Below the pieces are notes generated by a model. It saw only the letters and a program-made list of their open reading frames with translations. It searched no databases and was not told the DNA's origin. Positions 19,112 through 27,937 of a stretch of 64,000 bases of DNA are shown in pieces (position 1 is the first letter of the stretch; every line of letters starts with the position of its first letter). Both the position numbers and the translations under genes were made by a program. Source of the stretch: Candidatus Competibacter denitrificans Run_A_D11 (GTDB taxonomy: Bacteria; Pseudomonadota; Gammaproteobacteria; Competibacterales; Competibacteraceae); contig NZ_CBTJ020000037.1 in the NCBI RefSeq assembly GCF_001051235.1, positions 41,114 to 105,113 on the forward strand. The letters run 5' to 3'.

Positions 19112-19675
19112 ATGAGTGAAACCAGCTATCTGACCAATCAGTTTCTGATCGCAATGCCGGCGCTGGCTGATCCAAACTTTTTTCAGACCGTGACCTACAT
19201 CAGTGAGCACAACGCTAACGGCGCGCTGGGATTGGTCATCAACCGACCCTTGCAACTGTCGCTTGGCCAGTTGCTGGCTCATCTGCACATCGCTCCCGGT
19301 GGCTCCGAGGCGGCCGCTTTGCCGGTCTATCACGGTGGCCCGGTGCAACCGGAACAAGGTTTCGTCATCCACAATCCGCTCGGCCAATGGGGTGCGACGC
19401 TGCGCGTCACCGACCAAATCGGCATCACCACCTCGCGCGATATCTTACAAGCCTTGGTGCGCGGTGAAGGCCCGGCACAGTGGCTGGTCGCGCTCGGCTA
19501 CGCCGGCTGGGGGCCGGGACAGCTAGAACAAGAGTTGGCAGAAAACGCTTGGTTGTCCGCACCCGTCGATTTCCGCATTTTGTTTCACACACCGAGCGAG
19601 CAACGCTGGTCGGCCGCTGCTGCCTTGTTGGGGATCGACCTGAACCTGCTACCGACCCATGCCGGCCACGCTTGA
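19112..19675 (+). CDS. YqgE/AlgH family protein
   Basis: A 187-residue DUF179 protein with the family features: the opening LTNQFLIAMPALADPNFFQTVTYI region, the GALGLVINRP motif, HGGPV and a GYAGWGPGQLEQEL motif. AlgH was named for alginate regulation in Pseudomonas but its biochemical role is unknown. It overlaps ruvX by 17 bases and heads the algH-ruvX-pyrRBC' run, the same order I know from Pseudomonas. ATG 19112 is placed just after a gene-free 197-bp spacer. Confidence 0.93.
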   Translation: MSETSYLTNQFLIAMPALADPNFFQTVTYISEHNANGALGLVINRPLQLSLGQLLAHLHIAPGGSEAAALPVYHGGPVQPEQGFVIHNPLGQWGATLRVTDQIGITTSRDILQALVRGEGPAQWLVALGYAGWGPGQLEQELAENAWLSAPVDFRILFHTPSEQRWSAAAALLGIDLNLLPTHAGHA

Positions 19676-20153
19676 GCAGGGCTTAGCGCCGGCTGCATCC
19701 CGCCATTCCTATCGGGTGGCATTGGGTTTTGACTTCGGCCAGGTCCGCATCGGTGTGGCTATCGGCGAAGGGGTAACCGGTTCGGCCCGGCCGCTAGGCA
19801 CGCTGTCGAATCGGCCGCGCGGTCCAGATTGGGATGCCATCGGCCAACTGCTCGCTACCTGGCAGCCGGAAATCTTGGTGGTTGGCGTGCCGCGTCATGC
19901 CGATGACAGCGCCAATAAAATGACCGAGGCCGCGCTGCGCTTCAGCCGCCAGTTGCACGGACGCTTCCGTTTGCCGGTCGCCACCATCGACGAACGGTTA
20001 TCCTCCTGGGAAGCCGGTCAACAAATGCAGGCTAGCGCAACCAAACGGCGTCGCACGAAAATAAGCCTGGATGCGGGCGCGGCAGCCATCATTCTTGAAA
20101 GCTGGTTCAACCAGCAACGGAGTCCCGGCGAATGCGCGATGTCGAATTCCTAA
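19659..20153 (+). CDS. ruvX: RuvX/YqgF, putative Holliday-junction resolvase (16S pre-rRNA nuclease)
   Basis: A 164-residue RNase-H-fold nuclease. It has the first catalytic Asp in [14 protein letters not shown], the [15 protein letters not shown] segment, the second acidic site in [11 protein letters not shown] and the last Asp in [11 protein letters not shown]. Family members process the 5' end of 16S rRNA and may resolve recombination junctions. It starts inside algH and its 3' end overlaps pyrR by 22 bases. An extra 17 residues precede the first strand compared with E. coli YqgF, so an internal start is possible, but no better ribosome-binding site is seen. Confidence 0.93.
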   Translation: MPATLEQGLAPAASRHSYRVALGFDFGQVRIGVAIGEGVTGSARPLGTLSNRPRGPDWDAIGQLLATWQPEILVVGVPRHADDSANKMTEAALRFSRQLHGRFRLPVATIDERLSSWEAGQQMQASATKRRRTKISLDAGAAAIILESWFNQQRSPGECAMSNS

Positions 20154-20635
20154 TCGAAGCGATGGCGGTGCAATTACGCGAGCTGCTGGCACGGCGCGGC
20201 ATCCTGGCACCGGCGCTCGTCGGCATTCACACCGGCGGCGTTTGGGTCGCCGAACGACTCCGGCAGCGGCTTGATCTTGCCACCCCGCTCGGCCAGTTGG
20301 ACATTTCGTTTTATCGTGACGATTTCAGCCGGATTGGCGTTAATCCCCAAGTGCGGCCTTCCGAATTGCCTTTCGATGTCGATAATCGCCATCTGGTCTT
20401 GGTCGATGATGTGCTCTATACCGGCCGCACCATCCGGGCCGCCCTGAACGAGCTGTTCGATTACGGCCGCCCGGCCTCGGTGCTGCTGGCGGTACTGGTG
20501 GATCGTGGGGGCCGAGAACTACCAATTGAAGCCCATGTAGCGGGTTCCCGGTTAGAATTACCCGCCGGCAGCCACATCCAGCTAGCCGGTCCTGAACCGT
20601 TACAACTCCTCATCCAAACCGCCCCAGCCGTATGA
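20132..20635 (+). CDS. pyrR: PyrR: pyrimidine operon regulator / uracil phosphoribosyltransferase
   Basis: A 167-residue type I phosphoribosyltransferase with the PRPP-binding loop [14 protein letters not shown] and the [13 protein letters not shown] segment typical of PyrR. In Gram-positives PyrR binds pyr mRNA; in gammaproteobacteria its role is less clear and it may act mainly as UPRTase. Its stop overlaps the pyrB start (ATGA), so the regulator and its target enzyme are translationally coupled. I saw no obvious PyrR-binding attenuator upstream, and the gene overlaps ruvX, leaving no leader there. Confidence 0.94.
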   Translation: MRDVEFLIEAMAVQLRELLARRGILAPALVGIHTGGVWVAERLRQRLDLATPLGQLDISFYRDDFSRIGVNPQVRPSELPFDVDNRHLVLVDDVLYTGRTIRAALNELFDYGRPASVLLAVLVDRGGRELPIEAHVAGSRLELPAGSHIQLAGPEPLQLLIQTAPAV

Positions 20636-21612
20636 GCAACACGCATTTTCAATTGGATCGTCAAGGCCGTCTGCTGCATTTTCTCACCATCGAAGGCTTG
20701 AAGCGGCACCACCTGATCGAGATTCTTGATACGGCCGAATCCTTGCGCGGGGTGGCCGAACGCCGAGTCAAGAAGCTACCCACCCTGCACGGCAAAACCG
20801 TGGTCAATCTGTTTTTCGAAGCCAGCACCCGCACGCGCACCACATTCGAACTGGCCGCCAAGCGATTATCAGCCGATGTGCTGACGCTCAATATTGCCAC
20901 CTCATCGGCGGTCAAGGGCGAAAGTCTGCTCGATACCTTGCGCAACATCGAAGCGATGCAGTGCGATATGTTTGTGGTGCGCCACGAGCAGAGCGGGGCC
21001 GCCGAGTTTATCGCCCGCCACGTCAAGCCGCATATTGCGGTGCTCAATGCCGGCGATGGTCGCCATGCCCACCCCACCCAAGCCATGTTGGATGTCTTCA
21101 CCATCCGCCGCCATAAACCGGCCTTCGAGGCTCTGCAAGTCGCTATTGTCGGCGATATTCTGCATTCGCGGGTCGCCCGCTCGCTGATTCATGCCCTGGG
21201 TATTTTAGGTACCCCCGATATCCGAGTGATTGCACCGCGCACCCTGCTACCGGTCGATGTGGAAAAACTGGGTGTGCGGGTGTTCGATAATCCAACCATC
21301 GGCTTGCGGGGAGTCGATGTCATCGTGATGCTTCGCTTACAGAAGGAGCGGATGGCCGGTGCACTATTGCCGAGTGAGCGCGAGTTTTTCCAGTGCTACG
21401 GTTTGACCGAAGAGCGGCTAGCGCTGGCCAAACCGGATGCCATCGTCATGCACCCAGGCCCCATCAACCGTGGGGTAGAAATCGACTCACGGGTCGCTGA
21501 TGGCCCCCGCTCGGTTATCTTGGAACAAGTGACCAATGGGATCGCCGCGCGGATGGCGATTATGTCGATCACGCTCGGCAATCATGCCCGGCCCACCGGA
21601 GAGCAGATCTAA
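20632..21612 (+). CDS. pyrB: Aspartate carbamoyltransferase catalytic chain
   Basis: A 326-residue enzyme condensing carbamoyl phosphate and aspartate in pyrimidine synthesis. The carbamoyl-phosphate motif [13 protein letters not shown] and the [16 protein letters not shown] and [11 protein letters not shown] motifs are intact. There is no pyrI. Together with the following pyrC' this is the Pseudomonas-type arrangement in which PyrB assembles with a non-catalytic dihydroorotase-like subunit into a dodecamer. It overlaps pyrR (ATGA) and pyrC' (TAATG), so the three are tightly coupled. Confidence 0.97.
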   Translation: MSNTHFQLDRQGRLLHFLTIEGLKRHHLIEILDTAESLRGVAERRVKKLPTLHGKTVVNLFFEASTRTRTTFELAAKRLSADVLTLNIATSSAVKGESLLDTLRNIEAMQCDMFVVRHEQSGAAEFIARHVKPHIAVLNAGDGRHAHPTQAMLDVFTIRRHKPAFEALQVAIVGDILHSRVARSLIHALGILGTPDIRVIAPRTLLPVDVEKLGVRVFDNPTIGLRGVDVIVMLRLQKERMAGALLPSEREFFQCYGLTEERLALAKPDAIVMHPGPINRGVEIDSRVADGPRSVILEQVTNGIAARMAIMSITLGNHARPTGEQI

Positions 21613-22901
21613 TGCGCACCGCGATTTGCGGCGGCCGATTGATTGATCCGGCCCACCGGATCGATACGCTCAGTGATGTTTTTATCGCCGAAGGGCAGAT
21701 TGTCGGTATTGGCCGCCCGCCCGAAGGGTTTGTGGCCGACCGCATGATCGATGCCCGGCGGCGGATCGTGTGCCCTGGCTTGATTGATCTTTGCGCCCGA
21801 TTGCGTGAGCCAGGCCACGAGCACAAAGCAACCATCGCCAGCGAAACCCGTGCCGCCGCCGCCGCTGGCATCACAACCCTGGTTTGTCCTCCCGACACCG
21901 ATCCGGTCATCGACGAACCCGCTGTAGTGGAACTGATCCGCCGGCGGGCCAAGGCCACCGGTAAAGCACGAGTCCTGGCTTTAGGTGCGCTAACTCATCA
22001 CTTGGGTGGCGAGCGGCTGGCGGAGATGGCAGCCCTCAAGGAGGCCGGCTGCGTCGGGATCAGCGATGGCGGTTACCCAGTGAGCAACACGCTGGTTTTA
22101 CGCCGTGCGCTGGAGTATGCCGCCACCTTTGATCTGACCGTTTTCTTGACCCCGCTCGATGGCCAACTTGCCTCCGGTATCGCCCACGAAGGCCCCATCG
22201 CTACCCGGATGGGCTTGCCCGGTATTCCGGCAGCGGCAGAAACCGGCGCCCTGGCCCGCGATCTGGAATTGATTCGCGATATGGGGGTGCGCGTGCATTT
22301 CGGTCGTTTGACCTGCGCCCGCTCGGTCGAGTTGATCGCCCGCGCGCAAGCCGATGGGCTGGCGGTGACTGCCGATGTTGCGATTCACCAACTGCACCTG
22401 ACAGAGCTTGATCTGGCCGGCTTCGACAGCCGTTGTCACGTCCGCCCACCCTTGCGTCGCGCGCAGGATCGCGACGCCTTGCGGGCTGGCCTGGTCAGTG
22501 GGGTGATTACAGCGATTTGCTCCGATCATCAACCGCATGAACCGGATGCCAAGCAAGCACCGTTCGGCGATACCGAGCCGGGTATCTCTGCTCTGGACAC
22601 CCTCCTCGCGTTGAGTCTGCGGCTGGCTGACGATGACGCGCTGCCTCTGCCGGTGGTGCTGGAACGGCTCACTTGCGGTCCAGCACGGATTTTGGGTCTG
22701 GATTATGGCCAATTGCAAACCGGGGCAGTCGCCGATCTTTGCGTTTTCGACCCGGCCCTGGCCTGGCAAGCCACCCCGTCCATGTGGCACAGTCACGGCC
22801 AAAACAGTCCGTTTCTAGGCTGGGAATTGCAAGGACAAGTCACCCACACGCTCTTGGCCGGCCAGGTGGTGTACGAGAGAGAAGGGAGACAGTCATTCTA
22901 A
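21612..22901 (+). CDS. pyrC': PyrC' (PyrX): dihydroorotase-like subunit lacking the zinc site
   Basis: A 429-residue amidohydrolase-fold protein. The zinc-binding HxH of active dihydroorotase (DLHVHLREPG) reads C61-A-R63 in DLCARLREPG, so the metal site is broken although the flanking REPG and the SDHQPH segment remain. This is the hallmark of the PyrC' protein described in Pseudomonas, which is needed for aspartate transcarbamoylase assembly but is not a dihydroorotase. A catalytic PyrC must then be encoded elsewhere. The ATG overlaps the pyrB stop (TAATG). It is followed by a ferredoxin-reductase-like gene overlapping its end. Confidence 0.92.
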   Translation: MRTAICGGRLIDPAHRIDTLSDVFIAEGQIVGIGRPPEGFVADRMIDARRRIVCPGLIDLCARLREPGHEHKATIASETRAAAAAGITTLVCPPDTDPVIDEPAVVELIRRRAKATGKARVLALGALTHHLGGERLAEMAALKEAGCVGISDGGYPVSNTLVLRRALEYAATFDLTVFLTPLDGQLASGIAHEGPIATRMGLPGIPAAAETGALARDLELIRDMGVRVHFGRLTCARSVELIARAQADGLAVTADVAIHQLHLTELDLAGFDSRCHVRPPLRRAQDRDALRAGLVSGVITAICSDHQPHEPDAKQAPFGDTEPGISALDTLLALSLRLADDDALPLPVVLERLTCGPARILGLDYGQLQTGAVADLCVFDPALAWQATPSMWHSHGQNSPFLGWELQGQVTHTLLAGQVVYEREGRQSF

Positions 22902-23608
22902 ACCAACCGGATATTTCCAGCGGCGGCGGGCTACTAGCCACCGGTCGGGTCCTCAGCCGCCAAGATTATCCCGGTGGCTATACCCTGCTGCGGCTCGGCT
23001 TATCGCAAGTGGCCGCCTGTCAACCCGGTCATGCCCTATCGCTCAATGGCGTCCTGTGGCCGATTTTGCAGCGGGCACCCAAGCAGGGTTGGGTAGACTG
23101 CTTACGACGCGATGCCCCATGCCCGGTGCCGGGGACTGAGATAGTGATCTGTGGTCCTTGTGGCGAACCGTTCGATCTGCTTGCCGCGACACCGCGCGCG
23201 CTGCTGGCCGACAATGATGGGCTTGCCGAGATCGTTTTTTTGGCGCGAACCCTGCGTGATCGACACCCCCGCGTCAAGCCTTTCGCCTTGTTCGAGCTAA
23301 CACCACCCCTACCGTTTCGGCCGCAGCCATCGAAGATGGTGGTTGCCGGCCTACCGGCGGGGGTAATCGGTGCGCTGCCCCTCTTGGAAGACTGGGCCAT
23401 CCCCAGCCGAATCGCCTGCCCGACCGACGAACAACCCGGTTGCCTGACCGGGACCGCTACCGATCTGGTCAACGCTTGGCTGGACATCTGTCAAGGTGCC
23501 GCCGATGTCACGCTGTTCGCCTGTGGCCATCAAACCCTCTTGACTGCGGTCGGCGCGTTGGCAGAGCGCTATCGGCTATCTTGGCAAATACGCCCTGCTC
23601 AACGCTAA
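22895..23608 (+). CDS. Ferredoxin-reductase-like (PyrK-like) protein after pyrC'
   Basis: About 237 residues. The layout recalls FNR/PyrK electron-transfer subunits: an N-terminal barrel-like part (SRQDYPGGYTLLRLGL...QPGHALSLNG), a degenerate nucleotide-binding stretch (LADNDGLAEIVFLARTLRD) and a C-terminal LFACGHQTLLTAVGALAER resembling the CGP motif of FNR enzymes. The Cys cluster for the PyrK 2Fe-2S centre is not seen. No ATG, GTG or TTG lies near the beginning; an ATT at 22895 has AGGGAG just upstream and overlaps the pyrC' stop, so a rare ATT start is my choice. The frame stays open upstream to an ATG at 22673 inside pyrC', which seems too long. Function is inferred and weak. Confidence 0.55.
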   Translation: MLNQPDISSGGGLLATGRVLSRQDYPGGYTLLRLGLSQVAACQPGHALSLNGVLWPILQRAPKQGWVDCLRRDAPCPVPGTEIVICGPCGEPFDLLAATPRALLADNDGLAEIVFLARTLRDRHPRVKPFALFELTPPLPFRPQPSKMVVAGLPAGVIGALPLLEDWAIPSRIACPTDEQPGCLTGTATDLVNAWLDICQGAADVTLFACGHQTLLTAVGALAERYRLSWQIRPAQR

Positions 23609-23686
23609 AACCTCTCCCATCAAATCAGCAGAAACGCTGCTGCTTGCGACTCTAAGCGACTCGGCAAAAGGGCGCGAGTGGAGGGT

Positions 23687-24727
23687 TTATTGACGGAACG
23701 CGGCCTTGTTTTGCGCGTAGGTGATTGCCTCCTCACGAGCAACCGATCCGCGCTTCACCACATCTAGCAAGGCTTGATCCAGAGTTTGCATCCCGTAGGC
23801 TGCACCCGTCTGAATGGAAGAATACATCTGAGCGACCTTATCCTCCCGGATCAGGTTGCGGATAGCGGGAATGCCCACCATGATCTCGTGTACCGCTAAG
23901 CGCCCACCCCCTTTTTTCTTGAGCAGCGCTTGAGAAATCACCGCCCGCAATGATTCCGACAGCATGGAGCGCACCATCGGTTTCTCACCGGCTGGAAAAA
24001 CGTCGATGATACGGTCGATAGTTTTCGGGGCAGAACTGGTGTGCAAAGTACCGAATACCAAGTGGCCGGTTTCGGAGGCGGTCAGGGCCAATCGGATGGT
24101 TTCCTGATCGCGCATCTCACCCACCAGGATGATGTCGGGATCTTCGCGCAGGGCCGAGCGCAACGCCTCGCTGAAACCGAGGGTATCGCGATGGACCTCA
24201 CGCTGATTGACCAAGCAACGCTGACTCTGATGAACAAATTCAATCGGGTCTTCAATGGTCAGAATATGGCCATAGTCATTTTTATTGATGTGGTCAATCA
24301 TTGCCGCCAAGGTGGTCGATTTACCCGAACCGGTCGGGCCGGTCACCAAGACCAAGCCGCGAGGTACTGCGATCAAATCCCGGAACACCGCCGGACAACC
24401 GAGTTCCTCCAAGCTTTTGATCAGTGTGGGAATCGTACGGAACACAGCCGCCGCGCCACGGTCTTGATTGAAGGCATTGACCCGAAAACGGGCCAGTTTG
24501 GGAATTTCGAACGAAAAGTCGCACTCTAGAAATTCGTCGTAATCCTTGCGCTGTTTGTCGTTCATGATGTCATAAATCAGGGCATGTACCGCTTTATGTT
24601 CCAGCGGTGGCACGTTGATGCGGCGCACATCACCATCCACCCGGATCATTGGCGGCAAACCCGCCGACAGGTGCAGGTCGGAGGCATTGTTGCTAACGGA
24701 AAAACCCAATAATTCGTCCAAAGTCAT
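23687..24727 (-). CDS. pilT: PilT, type IV pilus retraction ATPase
   Basis: A 346-residue hexameric ATPase that powers pilus retraction and twitching motility. It has the GPTGSGKST Walker A (130-138), the Asp box TIEDPIEF, Walker B (DIILVGEMRDQET) and the His box HLVFGTLHTSSA, and the AIRNLIRE retraction-associated motif near the C-terminus. Length is exactly that of PilT. The ATG at 24727 gives the canonical MTLDELL start; the 55 upstream in-frame residues are not conserved. It diverges from yggS over 122 bp. The intergenic 23609-23686 holds a small CAGCAG/CTGCTG hairpin that could end either transcript. Confidence 0.96.
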   Translation of the reverse strand: MTLDELLGFSVSNNASDLHLSAGLPPMIRVDGDVRRINVPPLEHKAVHALIYDIMNDKQRKDYDEFLECDFSFEIPKLARFRVNAFNQDRGAAAVFRTIPTLIKSLEELGCPAVFRDLIAVPRGLVLVTGPTGSGKSTTLAAMIDHINKNDYGHILTIEDPIEFVHQSQRCLVNQREVHRDTLGFSEALRSALREDPDIILVGEMRDQETIRLALTASETGHLVFGTLHTSSAPKTIDRIIDVFPAGEKPMVRSMLSESLRAVISQALLKKKGGGRLAVHEIMVGIPAIRNLIREDKVAQMYSSIQTGAAYGMQTLDQALLDVVKRGSVAREEAITYAQNKAAFRQ

Positions 24728-24849
24728 GGTATTGCTCCCGCGAAGGTGTCGTGAAGCCGCCCGCTGGCGGGCGGTTCGAAAAGCTGATTCACAAAATAGT
24801 ATAATCGCGCTAGCGTGCTCGTGCCGTGATCGAGCGAGGGAGTTCGCCC

Positions 24850-25536
24850 ATGACCGTCGATTTTGCCGCCCGCCTACAGGTTGTAGTGGCACGGATTCGC
24901 AGCGCTGAAATGCGGTTCGGGCGACCGTCAGGCTCGGTTGGACTGGTTGCCGTCAGCAAAACCCATCCAGCGGCCGATATCGCTGCGGTAGCGGCCGCCG
25001 GGCAACGGGGCTTCGGCGAAAATTATTGGCAAGAGGCCGCCGCCAAATTGCCGGCTCTGGTAGCGCTTGATCTGGAGTGGCACTTCATCGGCCCGTTGCA
25101 AGCCAATAAGACGCGATCCATCGCCGAACAGTTTGCCTGGGTCCACAGCGTGGATCGGCTGAAAATCGCCGAACGCTTGAGCCAGCAGCGCCCCACCGCG
25201 CTGCCGCCACTGAAGGTGTGTTTGCAGGTCAATGTCAGCGGCGAACCGAGCAAGCACGGTTTGGATGCGAGTGATCTGCCCATCGTAGCCCACGCGGTGG
25301 CTGTCCTGCCGCGCTTGCGCCTGTGCGGGTTAATGGCGATTCCGGCGCCTGCCACGGATTTTGCCGCCCAACGCCGGCCTTTCGCCCGATTGCGCGAACT
25401 GCAAAAGGCTCTGATCGCCGACGGGTTGGCCCTGGATACCCTCTCGATGGGCATGTCAGACGATCTGGAAGCCGCCATCGCCGAGGGTAGTACCCTAGTG
25501 CGGATCGGCACCGCGATTTTCGGCGCTCGCGCCTGA
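24850..25536 (+). CDS. YggS/PROSC family PLP-binding protein
   Basis: A 228-residue single-domain type III-fold PLP protein involved in vitamin B6 and amino-acid homeostasis. The PLP Lys lies in LVAVSKTHPA, followed by FGENYWQEA, WHFIGPLQANK, and LSMGMSDDLEAAI, all family signatures. ATG 24850 has GAGGGAG about eight bases upstream, so I prefer it over the ATG at 24826. It is the first gene of yggS-(hypothetical)-proC-yggT-yggU-metX-metW, an order shared with Pseudomonas, and transcribes away from pilT. Confidence 0.95.
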   Translation: MTVDFAARLQVVVARIRSAEMRFGRPSGSVGLVAVSKTHPAADIAAVAAAGQRGFGENYWQEAAAKLPALVALDLEWHFIGPLQANKTRSIAEQFAWVHSVDRLKIAERLSQQRPTALPPLKVCLQVNVSGEPSKHGLDASDLPIVAHAVAVLPRLRLCGLMAIPAPATDFAAQRRPFARLRELQKALIADGLALDTLSMGMSDDLEAAIAEGSTLVRIGTAIFGARA

Positions 25537-25627
25537 AGCGTCAATTTGCGGTATGCTAAGCAGGGTAAAGCGGATCAGATTTGAGACCACTGCTTGAAAA
25601 TCGTCATCTTGTGCTAGGAAATTACTG

Positions 25628-26008
25628 ATGCCGTTAGGCTTTTCGAGACCAGTCAGCCTTGCTCTCGGCCTGATTTTGCCGTTTTTGGTCCAAGCGGACG
25701 ATGCGTATTTGCGTGAAATCGAAGACGAAGCCAAGCGCCAGGCGACCACGCTGACCACCATTCAACCGCCACCTCGGCCTGCGTTGGGACCAGCCACCGC
25801 TGGCCCTGCCTCCGAACGGTTAGCTTCGGGGCTGGATCGGTCGGCATTCGACCAAGCGCTGCGCGCAGGCTCGTCAAAGGAACAGTTCGCAGCTTTTCAG
25901 CGACTCACGCCCCGCAACCAACAGCAGGTGTATGAGTTTTACCGCACCGACAGCCGCCTCGCGACCATCGGCGAGCAGATCGCCCGACTGGGAGCCGCCA
26001 AGCCCTGA
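25628..26008 (+). CDS. Small exported protein of unknown function
   Basis: A 126-residue protein with a probable signal peptide (LALGLILPFLVQADD, cleavage near Ala23) and a mature part of about 100 residues with no cysteine and no motif I recognise. The last 55 residues read as amphipathic helices (FDQALRAGSSKEQFAAF, NQQQVYEFYRTDSRLATIGEQI). It sits between yggS and proC on the same strand and its stop is 89 bases before proC. The reading frame is real to judge from codon pattern and signal peptide, but function is unknown. Confidence 0.7.
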   Translation: MPLGFSRPVSLALGLILPFLVQADDAYLREIEDEAKRQATTLTTIQPPPRPALGPATAGPASERLASGLDRSAFDQALRAGSSKEQFAAFQRLTPRNQQQVYEFYRTDSRLATIGEQIARLGAAKP

Positions 26009-26096
26009 ACTCCTGATGCGAGCGCCTGGAACTGACGCTCAATCCTGCGCTCAATCGCGTTTCGATAACGACGACGATAAACCTCCCGAGGTGGTG

Positions 26097-26924
26097 ATGA
26101 ACGATATGGCGATTGCTTTCATTGGCGGCGGTAACATGGCCCGCAGTTTAATCGGCGGCCTGATCGCCGGTGGCCACTCGCCCGATCTCATTGGGGTCGC
26201 CGAACCCGACAACAGCCAGCGTGAGTTTCTTCGTGGTCGTTACGGTGTTCATACCTGCGCTGATAATCTCGAAGCCACTGCCAAAGCCGAAACCATCGTC
26301 CTGGCCGTCAAACCGCAAATTTTACAAGGAGTTGCCCGTCAACTAGCCCCCGCCATTCAAACACGGCAGCCGCTGGTGCTCTCTGTAGCCGCTGGCGTGC
26401 GCGAACCAGATTTACGTCGCTGGTTAGGCGGCGGTTCGCTCGCTTTAGTGCGGGCGATGCCCAACACGCCCGCGCTGGTTGGTGGCGGCGCCAGCGCCTT
26501 ATTCGCTAATCCATTCGTCTCCGAAGAGCGTCGCCGCCTGGCCGAATCGCTGTTACGGGCCGTCGGTGTGACGGTCTGGGTTGACGATGAGACGCTCTTG
26601 GATACGGTCACGGCGCTATCGGGTAGTGGCCCTGCCTATTTCTTCCTCGTGATGGAAGCTTTGGAACACGCGGCGCTTGATTTGGGATTGGATGCCGACA
26701 AAGCCCGCCTGCTCACCTTGCAAACAGCCTTCGGCGCCGCCAAGATGGCGCTGGAAAGCGCGGATAGCCCCGCCACGCTGCGCGCTCGCGTCACCTCGCC
26801 AGGCGGCACCACCGAGCGAGCCTTGGCGGTGCTGCGCGATGGCGGAATTGAGAAACTGCTGACCCAAGCCGTGGTCGCGGCTCGCCAGCGAGCGCGGGAA
26901 TTGGGCGACTTATTGGGAGAATAG
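26097..26924 (+). CDS. proC: Pyrroline-5-carboxylate reductase
   Basis: A 275-residue NAD(P)H enzyme doing the last step of proline synthesis. The Rossmann motif AFIGGGNMARSLIGG opens the protein. AMPNTPALVGGGA, TALSGSGPAYFF and VTSPGGTTERAL are the family signatures. I choose ATG 26097, with GAGG just upstream; the frame is open further upstream, but the extra residues are not family-like. It overlaps nothing and is followed after two bases by the yggT GTG start, indicating a common transcript. Confidence 0.96.
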   Translation: MNDMAIAFIGGGNMARSLIGGLIAGGHSPDLIGVAEPDNSQREFLRGRYGVHTCADNLEATAKAETIVLAVKPQILQGVARQLAPAIQTRQPLVLSVAAGVREPDLRRWLGGGSLALVRAMPNTPALVGGGASALFANPFVSEERRRLAESLLRAVGVTVWVDDETLLDTVTALSGSGPAYFFLVMEALEHAALDLGLDADKARLLTLQTAFGAAKMALESADSPATLRARVTSPGGTTERALAVLRDGGIEKLLTQAVVAARQRARELGDLLGE

Positions 26925-26926
26925 CC

Positions 26927-27481
26927 GTGACGGCCACCCTTTTCTTGATTCAAACCGTTTTCGGATTTTACATCCTGGCCGTCATGCTGCGTTTTCTGCT
27001 GCAATGCGTGCGCGCCGATTTCTATAACCCCTTGGTACAGTTCCTGGTCCGCATCACTAACCCACCTCTGCTGCCGCTACGCCGCATCGTCCCTGGTTAT
27101 CGAGGCTTGGACTTGGCATCGGTGGTGCTGGTCATCGCATTACAACTGCTGGAAGTGCTGTTGGTTACCCTGGTACTCGGCAAGAGCTTCAGCATCTGGA
27201 GCGTGTTGCTATTGACCTTGGTGGAACTGCTCAAACTGCTGATCAACATCTATCTGTGGAGCGTGGTCATCCAGGCCCTACTGAGTTGGTTCAATCCCGA
27301 TCCTTACCACCCGGCCACCCGCTTGCTCACGCAATTGACCGCTCCGCTGTTACGACCCGCCAGACGATGGCTGCCGCCGATTTCCGGGGTAGACCTGTCG
27401 CCAATGCTGGTGATCGTCGCGCTGATTTTCGTCAGTCTGCTGCTCCAGGATTTCGTCGGATTTTGGACCGAGGTCCGTTGA
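26927..27481 (+). CDS. YggT family integral membrane protein
   Basis: A 184-residue inner-membrane protein made of two YGGT repeats, each with a pair of hydrophobic helices and a short amphipathic segment containing the pattern NPxxxFxxxxTxPLLxPxRR (NPLVQFLVRITNPPLLPLRR and, in repeat two, HPATRLLTQLTAPLLRPARR). YggT homologues are implicated in osmotic tolerance and membrane protein placement, but the biochemical role is unsettled. GTG start at 26927, two bases after the proC stop; DUF167 follows after four bases. Confidence 0.93.
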   Translation: MTATLFLIQTVFGFYILAVMLRFLLQCVRADFYNPLVQFLVRITNPPLLPLRRIVPGYRGLDLASVVLVIALQLLEVLLVTLVLGKSFSIWSVLLLTLVELLKLLINIYLWSVVIQALLSWFNPDPYHPATRLLTQLTAPLLRPARRWLPPISGVDLSPMLVIVALIFVSLLLQDFVGFWTEVR

Positions 27482-27485
27482 AGCG

Positions 27486-27812
27486 GTGACCGAACCTTGG
27501 TACGGCTGGGATGGCGCCGATTTGATCGTGCGGGTGCGCGTACAACCCCGGGCCAGTGGTGACGAGTGGCTGGAACCGGTTGACGGCCCGGCGCGCGTTC
27601 GAATTACTGCCCCACCGGTAGATGGGAAGGCTAATGCCCATCTGCGCAAGTTTCTCGCGAGTCTGTTCGATGTGGCCCAAAGCCAGGTGATGGTGTTGGC
27701 TGGGGAAACCGGTCGCGACAAGCGGCTGCGGATCATCGCCCCACGCCGGCTGCCCCCCGGAATCCAGCCCGCCGATCCTCCGGGACCAGTCCAGGGTGGC
27801 AAAATCCGCTAA
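27486..27812 (+). CDS. DUF167 (YggU) family protein
   Basis: A 108-residue small cytoplasmic protein with the DUF167 core: VRVQPRASGDEW, RVRITAPPVDGKANAHLRKFLA and VLAGETGRDKRLRI. It has a GTG start at 27486, four bases after yggT. Family function is unknown; it follows yggT in many proteobacteria. The C-terminus has a Pro-rich tail of about 18 residues beyond the usual end. After it comes a 125-bp gap with an AT-rich patch that may hold the metX promoter. Confidence 0.9.
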   Translation: MTEPWYGWDGADLIVRVRVQPRASGDEWLEPVDGPARVRITAPPVDGKANAHLRKFLASLFDVAQSQVMVLAGETGRDKRLRIIAPRRLPPGIQPADPPGPVQGGKIR

Positions 27813-27937
27813 CAAACTGAAAAAATTATATATCTATTCCGGCTAGCGGCTGGTTGCCAGCAAACCCGGCGCCGATTAGACTTGGTTTCCTTTTCGTCAC
27901 GCTATCCCAGGATCATCGACCCACGCTCAGGAGCATG

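Noticed and set aside
18788..19417. 209-residue minus-strand frame across the DUF349 end and algH
   Set aside because: Fully explained as antisense of two well-supported genes, with no family features.
22098..22802. 234-residue minus-strand frame opposite pyrC'
   Set aside because: Antisense shadow of a GC-rich gene; product rich in Gln/Gly/His without motifs.
23609..23686. Candidate terminator with CAGCAG/CTGCTG stem downstream of pilT
   Set aside because: Short stem and no T-run in either direction; not strong enough for its own entry.
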